Below are positions 26,297 to 34,552 of a stretch of DNA of 64,000 bases, one piece after another. Source of the DNA: Candidatus Brachythrix odensensis (GTDB lineage Bacteria > Chloroflexota > Anaerolineae > J036 > Brachytrichaceae); NCBI GenBank assembly GCA_016714465.1, contig JADKDT010000003.1, positions 248,001 through 312,000 of the forward strand, written 5' to 3'. The position numbers were made by a program, and so were the translations under genes. The notes under the pieces were generated by a model. That model had not been told where the DNA came from. It did no database searches and saw nothing but the letters and a program-made list of their open reading frames with translations. Numbering within the stretch: position 1 is the stretch's first letter; every line of letters begins with the position of its first letter.

Positions 26297-27244
26297 CTAG
26301 TCCCCTTGCAGGATGGCGATCTCGGCCGCCGACAAGTCGAGCGAAGCCGCGGCCAGAATATCGGCCAACTGGGCCACTGACGTCGCTGAGGCGATCGGCG
26401 CGGTGATGGACGGGCGGGCGATGAGCCAGGCCAGCGAGACCTGGGCGGCCGTCACGCCGCGCGCCTGCGCGACCGTCTGCACCCGGCCAAGCACTTCCCA
26501 GGCGCCGTCATCGGCCATGTAGCGCGTCTGTACCCCGCCCGAGCGCTTGGTCTCGGGCAGGGGCGCCTCGCGGGCATACTTGCCGGTCAGGAAGCCGCTG
26601 GCCAGCGACGAGTACGGGATCACCCCGACGTTCCGGGCGATGACTACCGGTTCGAGGTCGCTCTCATATCCGCTCCGGCGGATCAGGTTATAGAAGGGCT
26701 GCAAGCACTCGTAGCGGGCGAGATGTTTGGCGGTGGAGAGGTCAAGGGCCTCGCTCAGCCGGGCGCCCGTGTAGTTCGACGCGCCGATGGCCCGGACCTT
26801 GCCCGACTGGATGAGCTCGTCGTAGGTCTCCAGCGTTTCGGCCAGGGGCGTCTCGCTGTCATCGATGTGCGACTGATACAGGTCGATGTAGTCGGTCTGC
26901 AGCCGGCGCAGCGAGTTGTCCACCGACTTGAGGATGTGGGCGCGCGACAGGCCCTGGCCACCGTCGCCCATCTTGTTGCCGACCTTGGTGGCGAGGATGA
27001 CCCGGCTGCGGTTCTTGCGGGCAGCCATCCAGGCGCCCAGGATGGTCTCGGATTCGCCGCCGGTGTGGCCTGGCACCCAGGTGGAATAGGCGTCGGAGGT
27101 GTCGATGAAGTTGCCGCCGCCGGCGAGGAAGGCGTCCAGGATTGGAAACGAGGCGGCCTGGTCGATGGTCCAGCCAAAGACATTGCCGCCCAGACACACG
27201 GGGCTGACGTTGAGGCCGCTGCGGCCAAGGGGTCTGAGGTTCAT
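26297..27244 (-). CDS. Aldo/keto reductase
   Basis: About 315 residues from ATG 27244 (MNLRPLGRSGLNVSPVCLGG), preferred over 27259 because the family starts here and a -10 box lies exactly 6 nt upstream. The TIM-barrel tetrad is visible: Asp and Tyr in FIDTSDAY, Lys in ILATKVGNKM, His in YIDLYQSHIDD. The cofactor site is in IGASNYTGARL and further along in WLIARPSITAPIASAT. The sequence resembles the YghZ/Tas group of NADPH-dependent carbonyl reductases. First gene of the operon with the quinone oxidoreductase and pcrA. Confidence 0.9.
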   Translation of the reverse strand: MNLRPLGRSGLNVSPVCLGGNVFGWTIDQAASFPILDAFLAGGGNFIDTSDAYSTWVPGHTGGESETILGAWMAARKNRSRVILATKVGNKMGDGGQGLSRAHILKSVDNSLRRLQTDYIDLYQSHIDDSETPLAETLETYDELIQSGKVRAIGASNYTGARLSEALDLSTAKHLARYECLQPFYNLIRRSGYESDLEPVVIARNVGVIPYSSLASGFLTGKYAREAPLPETKRSGGVQTRYMADDGAWEVLGRVQTVAQARGVTAAQVSLAWLIARPSITAPIASATSVAQLADILAAASLDLSAAEIAILQGD

Positions 27245-27256
27245 CCGCCTATTGTC
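27245..27256 (-). promoter_or_regulatory. Leaderless-type -10 box for the aldo/keto reductase operon
   Basis: On the minus strand GACAAT (27256-27251) is followed by 6 nt and ATG at 27244. The same GACAAT-6-ATG arrangement occurs before the epimerase gene (32515) and the methyltransferase gene (46212). Confidence 0.5.
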
Positions 27257-27344
27257 CACGAAGTTGCGCGAATCCCCTTTCTGGCTACAGTAGTCGGCAT
27301 GGATCCTGCCAAGTTATCTGCTGCGCTGGCAGCCGGACGGAGGA

Positions 27345-27408
27345 TTAGCAGGAGAACGGGAGAACGGGAGGGTAAATGCCTTCTCCCGTTCTCCCGTTCT
27401 CCTGCTAA
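27345..27408. repeat. 26-bp perfect hairpin with GGAGAACGGGAGAACGGGAG arm
   Basis: Arms 27345-27370 and 27383-27408 are exact reverse complements, loop 12 nt. Each arm holds a direct repeat of GGAGAACG. The left arm plus loop recurs almost identically at 46320-46360. It sits between divergent genes, so it cannot terminate either of them. Confidence 0.75.
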
Positions 27409-27453
27409 CGGCCATGCGATTTTGGGACTGTTCGATTGGCCCGGAGGATGATG

Positions 27454-28860
27454 ATGACGCAGTATGACTATGACCTGGTGGTGATTGGCTCCGGCCCGGC
27501 CGGGCAGCGGGCGGCGATTCAAGCGTCCAAGCTGCGCAAGCGGGTGGCCATTGTCGAGCGCAAAACCGTCATCGGCGGGGTGTGCATCAACACCGGGACC
27601 ATCCCGAGCAAGACCCTGCGCGAGGCCGTCATGCATCTGTCGGGCTATCGCGAGCGCAATGTGTATGGCTCATCCTACGCCGTCAAGCAGGACATCACCA
27701 TGGGCGACCTGCTTTTCCGGGCCGACGCGGTGATGCGCAGCGAGATCGACGTCACCCGCGGCCAGCTCATCCGCAACCGGGTCGAAGTCATTTCGGCCGA
27801 GGCCTCGTTCATCGACGCGCACACGGTCCTGCTCAAGGGCATGGATGGGCATGCCCAACGGGATGTCACGTCGGCCAATGTGCTGATCGCGGTGGGCACC
27901 GCGCCCACCCACGATTCGAGGGTGCCGGCCGACGGGCAGAACATCTTCCTGAGCGACGAGATTCTGAGCCTGGCCGAGCTCCCCCGCACCCTGACCGTGG
28001 TCGGGGCGGGCGTGATCGGCTGCGAGTACGCCAGCATGTTCGCCGCGCTGGGTGTGCGGGTGACCCTGATCGACAAGCGCGACCGGCTGCTGCCCTTCAT
28101 CGACAGCGAGATCGGCGATGCCCTGGCCTACCAGTTGCGGATGAACAAGGTCACCCTGCGCCTGGGCGAGGAAGTCAAGCAGATCGAACCGGTCCAGGAG
28201 GCGGGCGGGCGCACGCGGGTCCGGATCAGCCTGCAGAGCGGCAAGCAGATCGTCACCGACAAGGCGCTCTACAGCGTCGGGCGGACGGGCGCAACGGCCA
28301 GGCTCAACCTTCCGGCGGCCGGCGTCGCCGCCGATGACCGCGGCCGGATCAAGGTCAACGCCCAGTATCAGACCAGCGTGCCGAACATCTATGCTGCCGG
28401 GGACATCATCGGCTTCCCCAGCCTGGCCTCGGTATCGATGGAGCAGGGCCGCCTGGCGGCCTGCCACGCATTTGGGGTCGAGGCCGTCAGTGTGCCGGCC
28501 CTGTTCCCATATGGCATCTACACCATCCCGGAGATCTCAACTGTCGGGCGGAACGAGGAGGAGTTGACCAAAGACGGTGTGCCGTATGAGGTCGGGACCG
28601 CCCACTACCGCGAAATCGCGCGGGGCAACATCATTGGCGACCAGAACGGCATGCTCAAGCTGATCTTCAACCTCGAGACCCGTGAGCTGCTGGGCGTGCA
28701 CATCATCGGCGAGGGCGCCTCCGAGCTCATTCACATCGGGCAGGCGGTCCTGGCCTTCAAGGGCTCGGTCGACTACTTCGTCAACACGGTCTTCAACTAC
28801 CCGACCCTGGCCGAGTGCTACAAGACGGCGGCCTTTAACGGGATTAATCGCCTCGGATAG
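27454..28860 (+). CDS. sthA: Si-specific NAD(P)+ transhydrogenase (soluble, SthA)
   Basis: 468 residues. Soluble flavoprotein exchanging reducing equivalents between NADPH and NAD+. FAD motif VVIGSGPAGQRAAIQASKL. The active-site loop GGVCINTGTIPSKTLREAV has only one Cys, with Thr replacing the second, which is diagnostic of SthA against lipoamide dehydrogenase. NAD(P) motif TVVGAGVIGCEYASMFAAL; second FAD contact IYAAGDIIGFP; C-terminal FNYPTLAECYK lacks the catalytic His. GGAGG at 27443-27447 favours ATG 27454 over 27448 and 27451. The gene stands alone between two hairpins. Confidence 0.93.
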   Translation: MTQYDYDLVVIGSGPAGQRAAIQASKLRKRVAIVERKTVIGGVCINTGTIPSKTLREAVMHLSGYRERNVYGSSYAVKQDITMGDLLFRADAVMRSEIDVTRGQLIRNRVEVISAEASFIDAHTVLLKGMDGHAQRDVTSANVLIAVGTAPTHDSRVPADGQNIFLSDEILSLAELPRTLTVVGAGVIGCEYASMFAALGVRVTLIDKRDRLLPFIDSEIGDALAYQLRMNKVTLRLGEEVKQIEPVQEAGGRTRVRISLQSGKQIVTDKALYSVGRTGATARLNLPAAGVAADDRGRIKVNAQYQTSVPNIYAAGDIIGFPSLASVSMEQGRLAACHAFGVEAVSVPALFPYGIYTIPEISTVGRNEEELTKDGVPYEVGTAHYREIARGNIIGDQNGMLKLIFNLETRELLGVHIIGEGASELIHIGQAVLAFKGSVDYFVNTVFNYPTLAECYKTAAFNGINRLG

Positions 28861-28865
28861 ATTTC

Positions 28866-28910
28866 TGGGAAACGGACTCCCTCGGCGAAGCCGAGGGAGT
28901 CCGTTTCCCA
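28866..28910. repeat. GAA-loop hairpin, 21-bp perfect arms (family member 4)
   Basis: Arms 28866-28886 and 28890-28910 pair exactly around GAA; the core is CTCGGC-GAA-GCCGAG. It lies 5 nt after the transhydrogenase stop and 10 nt before the end of the convergent gene, so it can serve as a bidirectional terminator. CCCTTTT follows on the plus strand. Confidence 0.8.
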
Positions 28911-28920
28911 AATTCCCTTT

Positions 28921-30955
28921 TCAGGGAATCGTGAAGCGGCCGAGCATCAGGCTGTTGCCGCTCGCATCCTTAAGCGGGTCGTCGATGGCCCGGCGCTGCT
29001 TTGTCTGGGTGTCGTAGAGCCCGATTCGGACTTGATACGTGCCCGGCGCCAGGCCCTCGGGCAGGCTCACCCAATGCGGGTCGAGGACGACCTCGCTCGG
29101 CTGCCAGGCCGGGAAGCGGTAGCCTCCGTAGACGGGTTGAACATCGCCGTTGGCCACCACCGCGCCGTCACTCTCGCGCACGACGTGAACGAGGACGGTG
29201 TCATCAGGCAGGCTCCGGGCCGCCGACTGCCACTGCAGCAGGACCGCCACCTCGCGCCGGGCCGGGTCGTAGTCGACCCGGCCGCCGAGCAGCCCGATGC
29301 CGGTCTCGAAGCGGGCATTCCGGCCGGCCAGGGTGTCGGAAATGACGAAGCTGGGCGGGGTATCTCCAGCGGTGTAGACCAGGGTATTGGGCGCGCCGTC
29401 GCGCTCGTTGAATGCCGCGGCGAGGGTGAGCGTCTTGTGGGCTTTCTGCGCTTCGCGCGAGAAGACCTCCCAGTGGCCCTTGAAGAAGGTGTGGGCTGGT
29501 GCATGGAAGAGATACAAATAAGCCGGGTCCCGCAGCGCGACGATGCTGGCGTCGCTGAATTTTTGCGAGGGCTGCGGGCGGGTCTCAAATAGTTCCGTTG
29601 GCCTGCGCTTCAGGTTCGACAGGAACTCCAGGTTGCGGCTGAAGCCCCAATCCATGGCGATGAGGGGACGCCCGCGCAGGTCGCCGGCGAGGGCGGCGTC
29701 CAGCGCATAGACGGCGTCCGACCAGCCTCCCCGGCCGCCCGTGCGCGCCAGGCCGTCGAGGATGAGGACGTTGGCGGCGGCGTGGTTGGCGACCAGCGCG
29801 GCGACGGTGGCGGCCAGGACCAGCGGCCGGCGCGGTGTGAGCGCGCGCGCGGCGTCGACCATGGCCAGCGCGATCAGCAGCCAGGCGAAGGGGACGAGGA
29901 TGAAGACATAGGTTGCGCCGATGCTGCTGGTCGAGATCGTGCTGGCCGGCAGGATGCCCGCCAGGCAGGCCAGGAGGAAGACCCGCACGCCGTCGCCGGG
30001 GCGCGGCGCGCGGCGCCGCCGGAGCAACGTGACGAGCTCATACACAAACGCGAGGGCGAGGGCGAGGGCGCCCAGCGGCAGGCCTGTGCCCGGGATGCCC
30101 ATGTGCAGCGTGTTGCCGCCCATCATCGCCCCGAAGTCAGCGAGGACCACGGCCAGATTGGCCGCGACGTTGAGGTTGTCGTGGCCATAGCTCTGGGTCT
30201 GCCCGGCGTTGCTCAGGATGAAGTTGAGGGTCTGGGGGACCGGCAGGTTGTGGGCGATGAGTGGGGCGAGGCCGAGCAGCCCGGCGGCGAGGACAACCGC
30301 AAGGGCGGCCGGGCGCATGGCCCGCAGCGCGGCGAGCACGCGCGCCGGGCGCGCCCCGAGCAGCAGGGTTACCCCGAGCGGGATCAGCATCCAGACGAAA
30401 AGGATCTTGGTCGTCACGCCCGCGCCGAAGAGCAGGGCGGCCAGGGCCAGCCAGCCCGCGCCTCTCCGGCGCCACCACTGGGTGAGGGCCAGCATCATCC
30501 CCAGGGCGAGGGGGCAGGAGTGGGACGGTGTAGTTGGCCCCGGCCCGGCTCCACCAGATGAAAGGCGGCATGCTCGCGCACAGCAGCGCGGCGATGGCGG
30601 CGGCGAGATCGCCCCCCCACAGGCGGGCGAGCAGCCAGAGCAGGACCAGGGCGAGCGCGCCCACCGCGAGCTGGCTCAGGCGCAGCGATTCCACGCTGGG
30701 CCCGAACAGGGCGAACCCGGCCGCGCTGGTGTAGATCGAGGCCGGGCCGATGTGATGCAGCATCATCAGCGGCACTTCGCGCCCGAAGAGGGTGATGTTC
30801 TGCATGGCGCTGGGCGTCTGGCCGGCCAGCATCTCCAGGGCGGGCACCGCGTCGGCGGCCTCGTCCGACATCAGCCCGGGCAGGCGCAAATCCCACGCGC
30901 CGACCGCCGTGTAAAGGGCGATCGCGAGAAGCAGCGCTGCGAGCGAGCGTTTCAT
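28921..30955 (-). CDS. Multi-pass membrane glycosyltransferase-like protein (PMT/ArnT-type), frameshifted
   Basis: About 677 residues when restored. The start MKRSLAALLLAIALYTAVGAWD at 30955 opens the first membrane segment. About ten hydrophobic segments fill the first two thirds. RLPGLMSDEAAD holds an acidic pair in the first loop, as in GT-C fold enzymes that use polyprenyl-phosphate sugars. The last 180 residues are soluble (LPDDTVLVHVVRESDGAVVA, GLAPGTYQVRIGLYD), a beta-sandwich seen at the end of many Chloroflexota membrane glycosyltransferases. The frame breaks in the five-G run at 30510-30514; one G fewer restores VPLLPLALGMMLALTQWW. A -10-like GATAAT lies 9 nt before the start on the minus strand. 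The acceptor cannot be inferred. Confidence 0.75.
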
Positions 30956-31117
30956 GGAATGGGCATTATCGGGCAGGGGCTGGGGGATATCGGTCCGCAG
31001 ATTACGCAGATTCGCGCCGATGGGTTCTTGTGGAACGTGAGCGCCGCAGAACCCAAAAAGTGATATTCGGTGCAAATCGTAACTGCCGGCGGGGACGGCG
31101 CCACCTCACCATGTCCC

Positions 31118-31193
31118 GGGGGGCGGGGGGGGGGGAGGGAGAGGTGGGGGGGGGGTAGGGGGGGGGGCGGGGGGGGGGGGGGGGGGGGGGGGG
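31118..31193 (+). repeat. Extreme poly-G tract
   Basis: Runs of 6, 11, 10, 10 and 25 G separated by one to ten other bases; the longest is 31169-31193. It could form G-quadruplexes, but runs this long are rare in real bacterial chromosomes and are a known artefact of two-colour sequencing chemistry, where no signal is called G. Confidence 0.8.
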
Positions 31194-31286
31194 CGGCTCG
31201 CGCGGGGCAGGGAGGGGGCAAACAACCAACGCCGCAGCAATCCGCGCGCAGGGGGGCGTGCTGCCGTGGGGGCCCGGAAGCGTAAT

Positions 31287-31314
31287 TTGCGGACAAACCT
31301 GACTCCGCTAGAAT
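31287..31314 (+). promoter_or_regulatory. Candidate promoter of the dehydratase gene
   Basis: TTGCGG at 31287-31292, a 16-bp spacer and TAGAAT at 31309-31314. The predicted start of transcription near 31321 leaves a leader of about 36 nt before ATG 31357, unlike the leaderless genes elsewhere in the window. Confidence 0.45.
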
Positions 31315-31356
31315 CGGCCCGCCGCGGTTCCACAGGCGGCAACACGCGAGCCCAAG

Positions 31357-32460
31357 ATGAAGATCACAACCATCACCGTCTTCCAGGTCGATCTGCCGCT
31401 GGTCGAGGGCAATTACGCCTGGTCGGAAGGCAAGAGCGTGTCGGTCTTCGACAGCACCGTCGTCGCGATTGGCACCGATGCCGGCATCACCGGCTACGGC
31501 GAGGTCTGCCCGCTCGGGCCGGTCTACCTGCCGGCCTATGCCAATGGCGTGCGGACCGGGATCGCCGAGATCGCCCCGCGCCTGATCGGCGAGGATCCCA
31601 CCCAGTTGCTGGCCCTCAATCGCACGATGGACCATCTGCTCAAGGGCCATCCGTATGTCAAGTCGGCCATCGACATGGCCTGCTGGGACATCACCGGGCA
31701 GGCGGCCGGCATGCCGGTCTGCCACCTGCTGGGCGGGCGCTACGGCGCGGACGTGCATCTGTATCGGGCCATCTCGCAGCGCCCGCCGGCCGAGATGGCC
31801 CGTAACGTCGCCGGTTATCGGGCCGAGGGCTACCAGCGCTTCCAGCTCAAGGTCGGCGGCGACCCGAATGAAGATATCGAGCGCATTCGGGCGGCGCGGG
31901 CGGTCCTGCAGCCGGGCGACAAGCTCATCGCCGACGCCAACACGGGCTGGCTGATGCACGAGGCGGCCCGGGTGGTGAATGCGGTCCGGGACGTGGATGT
32001 CTATATCGAACAACCCTGCGCCAGCTACGAGCAGTGCCTGGCCATCCGGCGCCGGACGGCCCTGCCGTTTGTGCTGGATGAGGTCATCGACTCGGTCGAC
32101 ATGATCCTGCGCGGGGCCGCCGACGGGGCGATGGACGTGGTCAACCTCAAGATCAGCAAGTTCGGCGGGCTGACTAAGATCAAGCAGGCCCGCGACCTGT
32201 GTGTTTCACTGGGCATCGCCATGACGCTCGAGGACAGCTGGGGCGGCGACATCACCACCGCCGCCATCGCCCACCTCGCCCACAGCACCCCGCCCGAGTT
32301 TCTGTTCACCTCGACCGACTTCAACAGCTACGTCACCCAGTCAATCGCCGACGGCGCGCCGCAGCGGGTGAACGGCCGCATGGCCGCCTCCGAGCAGCCC
32401 GGCCTCGGCATCCAGCCGCGCATGGACGCGCTCGGCGATCCGGTTTTGCGCTTCGCCTGA
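31357..32460 (+). CDS. Enolase-superfamily dehydratase, MR/MLE type (possibly cis-3-hydroxy-L-proline dehydratase)
   Basis: 367 residues, capping domain plus barrel. Barrel residues visible: Lys in [12 protein letters not shown], metal ligands in LIADANTGW (Asp), VYIEQPC (Glu) and FVLDEVIDS (Asp/Glu), and a second base Lys in [30 protein letters not shown] and TSTDFNSY are distinctive. From memory these, together with [14 protein letters not shown], match the cis-3-hydroxy-L-proline dehydratase group, which makes pyrroline-2-carboxylate; the substrate remains inferred. The gene is alone, without a proline racemase or reductase next to it. A hairpin follows 10 nt after the stop. Confidence 0.8.
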   Translation: MKITTITVFQVDLPLVEGNYAWSEGKSVSVFDSTVVAIGTDAGITGYGEVCPLGPVYLPAYANGVRTGIAEIAPRLIGEDPTQLLALNRTMDHLLKGHPYVKSAIDMACWDITGQAAGMPVCHLLGGRYGADVHLYRAISQRPPAEMARNVAGYRAEGYQRFQLKVGGDPNEDIERIRAARAVLQPGDKLIADANTGWLMHEAARVVNAVRDVDVYIEQPCASYEQCLAIRRRTALPFVLDEVIDSVDMILRGAADGAMDVVNLKISKFGGLTKIKQARDLCVSLGIAMTLEDSWGGDITTAAIAHLAHSTPPEFLFTSTDFNSYVTQSIADGAPQRVNGRMAASEQPGLGIQPRMDALGDPVLRFA

Positions 32461-32470
32461 CAGATTGTTG

Positions 32471-32517
32471 GTCGAAATCGATATCCCGCGGCGTAGCCGC
32501 GGGATATCGATTTCGAC
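32471..32517. repeat. 22-bp perfect hairpin with GTA loop
   Basis: Arms 32471-32492 and 32496-32517 are exact reverse complements with a GTA loop, giving the same 47-nt length as the GAA-loop members at 2544 and 10787. The right arm overlaps the first bases of the -10 hexamer of the epimerase gene. Confidence 0.8.
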
Positions 32518-32526
32518 AATAAACCT
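32515..32526 (+). promoter_or_regulatory. Leaderless-type -10 box for the epimerase gene
   Basis: GACAAT at 32515-32520, 6 nt, then ATG 32527. The first three bases belong to the right arm of the 32471-32517 hairpin. Confidence 0.5.
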
Positions 32527-32925
32527 ATGAATACAAAGGGACTTGACCACATCGCCATCGCCGTGCCGGACACCGAGGAGGCGCTCAAACTCTGGCGCGA
32601 CCAGTTCGGGTTTGCCGTCCTGCTCAGCGAGGTCGTCAACGCCGGTACCGTGCGCCTGACCCACCTCGATCTGGGCAACACCCATCTGCAACTGGTTGAG
32701 CCGCTCACGCCCGATCACCCGATTACGGCCTGGCTGGCAGCCAACGGCCCCGGGTTGCATCACCTCTGTTTCAAGGTCGATGATGTGGGCGAGGCGATGG
32801 AAGAGGTTCGGGCGTTGGGCTTTCAGACTGCCCCGAAGGCGCATCAGGGCACGGCCGGCAAACGGGCGGTGTTCATGGACGCGGCCGGCACCGGCGGGGT
32901 GCGGGTGGAGTTGACGGGGAGGTAG
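32527..32925 (+). CDS. mce: Methylmalonyl-CoA epimerase (VOC superfamily)
   Basis: 132 residues, family length. Interconverts (R)- and (S)-methylmalonyl-CoA in propionyl-CoA metabolism. Evidence: LDHIAIAVPDTEEALKLWRD (metal-ligand His), LDLGNTHLQLVEPL (Gln ligand), GPGLHHLCFKVDDV (His ligand) and a terminal AAGTGGVRVELTG with the final Glu ligand. Methylmalonyl-CoA mutase and propionyl-CoA carboxylase are not in the window. Confidence 0.88.
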   Translation: MNTKGLDHIAIAVPDTEEALKLWRDQFGFAVLLSEVVNAGTVRLTHLDLGNTHLQLVEPLTPDHPITAWLAANGPGLHHLCFKVDDVGEAMEEVRALGFQTAPKAHQGTAGKRAVFMDAAGTGGVRVELTGR

Positions 32926-32939
32926 GCTGCGTGACGATT

Positions 32940-33006
32940 AACCTCGCGGGGGTAGGCGCCCTAGAGCCTCACCCGCCAAAAACCTATGGCGCCTACCCGC
33001 GAGGTT
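32940..33006. repeat. Imperfect hairpin of the AACCTCG-GGTAGGCGCC family (copy 1)
   Basis: Arms 32940-32960 and 32988-33006 pair except for a 2-nt difference in the G run. It lies between convergent genes and its right arm overlaps the last codons of the MFS gene. A related hairpin with the same arm theme is at 39540-39605, and CCCGCGAGGTTGATC occurs beside both. Confidence 0.7.
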
Positions 33007-34249
33007 GATCGCCTGAGCTCACCGGCAGCGCCCTGAGCGTTCGTATCGGCGAGAAGAGGATAAACAGCATCGAGGCCGCCAGGATCAGAAAGCCGATCCC
33101 GATCGCCGGGCGCAGGCCGAGCCATTCGCCCAGCGCCCCGCCGAGCAGCGCGCCGATGGGGAGCAACACACCGTTCAGAAGCCGGCCGGTTGCGCTGACC
33201 CGGCCCAGAAAGGCGTTGGGGGTGACCGCCTGGCGCAGGCTCTGTTCGCACACGCCGTAGATCGCCCATTTGGCGTCGGTCGCCTGGGCAAGCGCCAGCA
33301 TCGCGACGACGACGCTCAGCGGGCCGGAGGCAAACACCAGCAGCAGGCCCGAGACTGGGGACAACAGGCGTGCTCCGACCATCGTCGGGCCGATCCCAAA
33401 GCGGCGCGTGACCCGGTCGGCGACGGCCGCGCCGATCAGCGCGCTGACCCCGCCGATGCCGATCAGCAGGCCGTTGACAACCGGCGGAACGCCCAGCGTT
33501 TCGGTGACGTAGAGCAGATACAGCGTGCCGATGATGCCGCTGGCGATGGATTGCACCGCGTCGGCGCCGAGCAGCGCGCGCAGGATGGGCTCTCGGGCGG
33601 CCAGACGCAGGCCGTCGCGGGCCTCGCGCAACATGCTCTGGCGGGCCTCGGCTGGCGCGGGCGGCGGCTCAGGCCGGCGGATCATCCCGAGCGACAGCGC
33701 GCTGGCCACAAATGAGACCGCGTCAAAGGCGATGGCCAGGGCCGGTGAGAGGGCCTGGGTGAGCGCGCCGCCGAGGCCGGGGCCAGTGATCTCGGCGATC
33801 GAGTCGCTCATCGCCAGCTTGCTATTGCCCTCGACCAACTGGCCGGGCTCGACCAGGGCGGGCAGGTAGGCTGGATAGGCCACATCGAAGAGGACGGCCA
33901 GGCTGGTCACCCCCAGGGTGATGACATACAGGTGCTCGACCCGCAGCCCGCCTGTCAGGGCCAGGATGGGGATCAGGGCGAGCAGCCCCGCCCGGCCGAG
34001 GTCGGCGGCGATCAGGAGCGGCTTGCGCCGCAGCCGGTCGACGATGACCCCGGCAAAGAGCCCAAAGGCCAGGGCGGGGATGGCCCGCAGACCGTTGAGC
34101 ACGCCGAGCTGGCCGGCGCCCATGTTCAGGGTCAGGATGGCCAGGAACCCGATGGCGGTCCCGCCAATCTGCGACCCGATCTGGGAGAGGGTCTGCCCCA
34201 CCCACAGGCGGGCGAAGTCGGGTTGGCGGAAGAGGGAAGGGCGGGCCAT
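32993..34249 (-). CDS. MFS transporter (MFS_3/enterobactin-exporter-like)
   Basis: 418 residues with about twelve hydrophobic segments. Start MARPSLFRQPDFARLWVGQT is typical of the MFS_3 group (PDFRRLWLGQ-like). The loop 2-3 motif appears as FAGVIVDRLRRKPLLIAADL, and VADRVTRRFG in the second half mirrors it. Proton-driven efflux of a small molecule is likely; the substrate is not predictable. A GATAAT box lies 14 nt upstream on the minus strand. The final residues are encoded by hairpin DNA, suggesting the palindrome inserted into the 3' end. Confidence 0.85.
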   Translation of the reverse strand: MARPSLFRQPDFARLWVGQTLSQIGSQIGGTAIGFLAILTLNMGAGQLGVLNGLRAIPALAFGLFAGVIVDRLRRKPLLIAADLGRAGLLALIPILALTGGLRVEHLYVITLGVTSLAVLFDVAYPAYLPALVEPGQLVEGNSKLAMSDSIAEITGPGLGGALTQALSPALAIAFDAVSFVASALSLGMIRRPEPPPAPAEARQSMLREARDGLRLAAREPILRALLGADAVQSIASGIIGTLYLLYVTETLGVPPVVNGLLIGIGGVSALIGAAVADRVTRRFGIGPTMVGARLLSPVSGLLLVFASGPLSVVVAMLALAQATDAKWAIYGVCEQSLRQAVTPNAFLGRVSATGRLLNGVLLPIGALLGGALGEWLGLRPAIGIGFLILAASMLFILFSPIRTLRALPVSSGDQPRG

Positions 34250-34552
34250 GGGGTTGCCGACCGATTATCCGTAATTTTCACCACAAAGGCACAAAGGCAC
34301 AAAGGTATCCATTTGGTTACTTTGTGTCTTTGTGCCTTTGTGGTGAAAAAGCGGGCCAAGCACAGGTCGGAAATGGATCCTGGTAACCAGCATGTAACCC
34401 GCAGAAGCTAGGCTGGAGGCTGCCGAATTGTCGCACGAAGTCTGGCCACTTGTCGGATGACAGGCGGGCCCGATTCCGTCACACTGCTCATTTGGCCGGT
34501 TTCTGTGACCAGAGCCGCAGCCAGAGAAATGAGCATACAGAAGGGAGAAAAG
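34250..34552. repeat. Divergent intergenic region with a 30-bp CACAAAGG hairpin
   Basis: The hairpin arms are 34275-34304 and 34320-34349 (30 bp, one G-T pair), built from TTTTCACCACAAAGGCACAA and its complement, with internal 9-10 nt repeats of CACAAAGG. Its AT-rich composition stands out from the surrounding GC-rich DNA. Both flanking genes start here, so it is not a terminator. The remainder up to 34552 should hold the importer operon promoter; I see no clear -35/-10 pair. Confidence 0.65.

Larger units (their letters stand above)
30956..31356. other. 400-bp divergent intergenic region
   Basis: It holds, left to right: the minus-strand GATAAT for the membrane gene (30965-30970); a CCGCAGATTACGCAGATTCG stretch (near 31000) that looks like one half of a palindromic repeat; the poly-G tract (31118-31193); and the promoter of the dehydratase gene near 31287-31314. 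Open frames across the poly-G tract translate to homopolymers and are rejected. Confidence 0.6.

Noticed and set aside
27454..28860. Dihydrolipoamide dehydrogenase assignment
   Set aside because: The second active-site Cys is Thr and the catalytic His is missing, which fits the soluble transhydrogenase instead.
31070..31345. Open frames of poly-Gly or poly-Pro across the poly-G tract
   Set aside because: Translation of a homopolymer; no start signals or conserved sequence.
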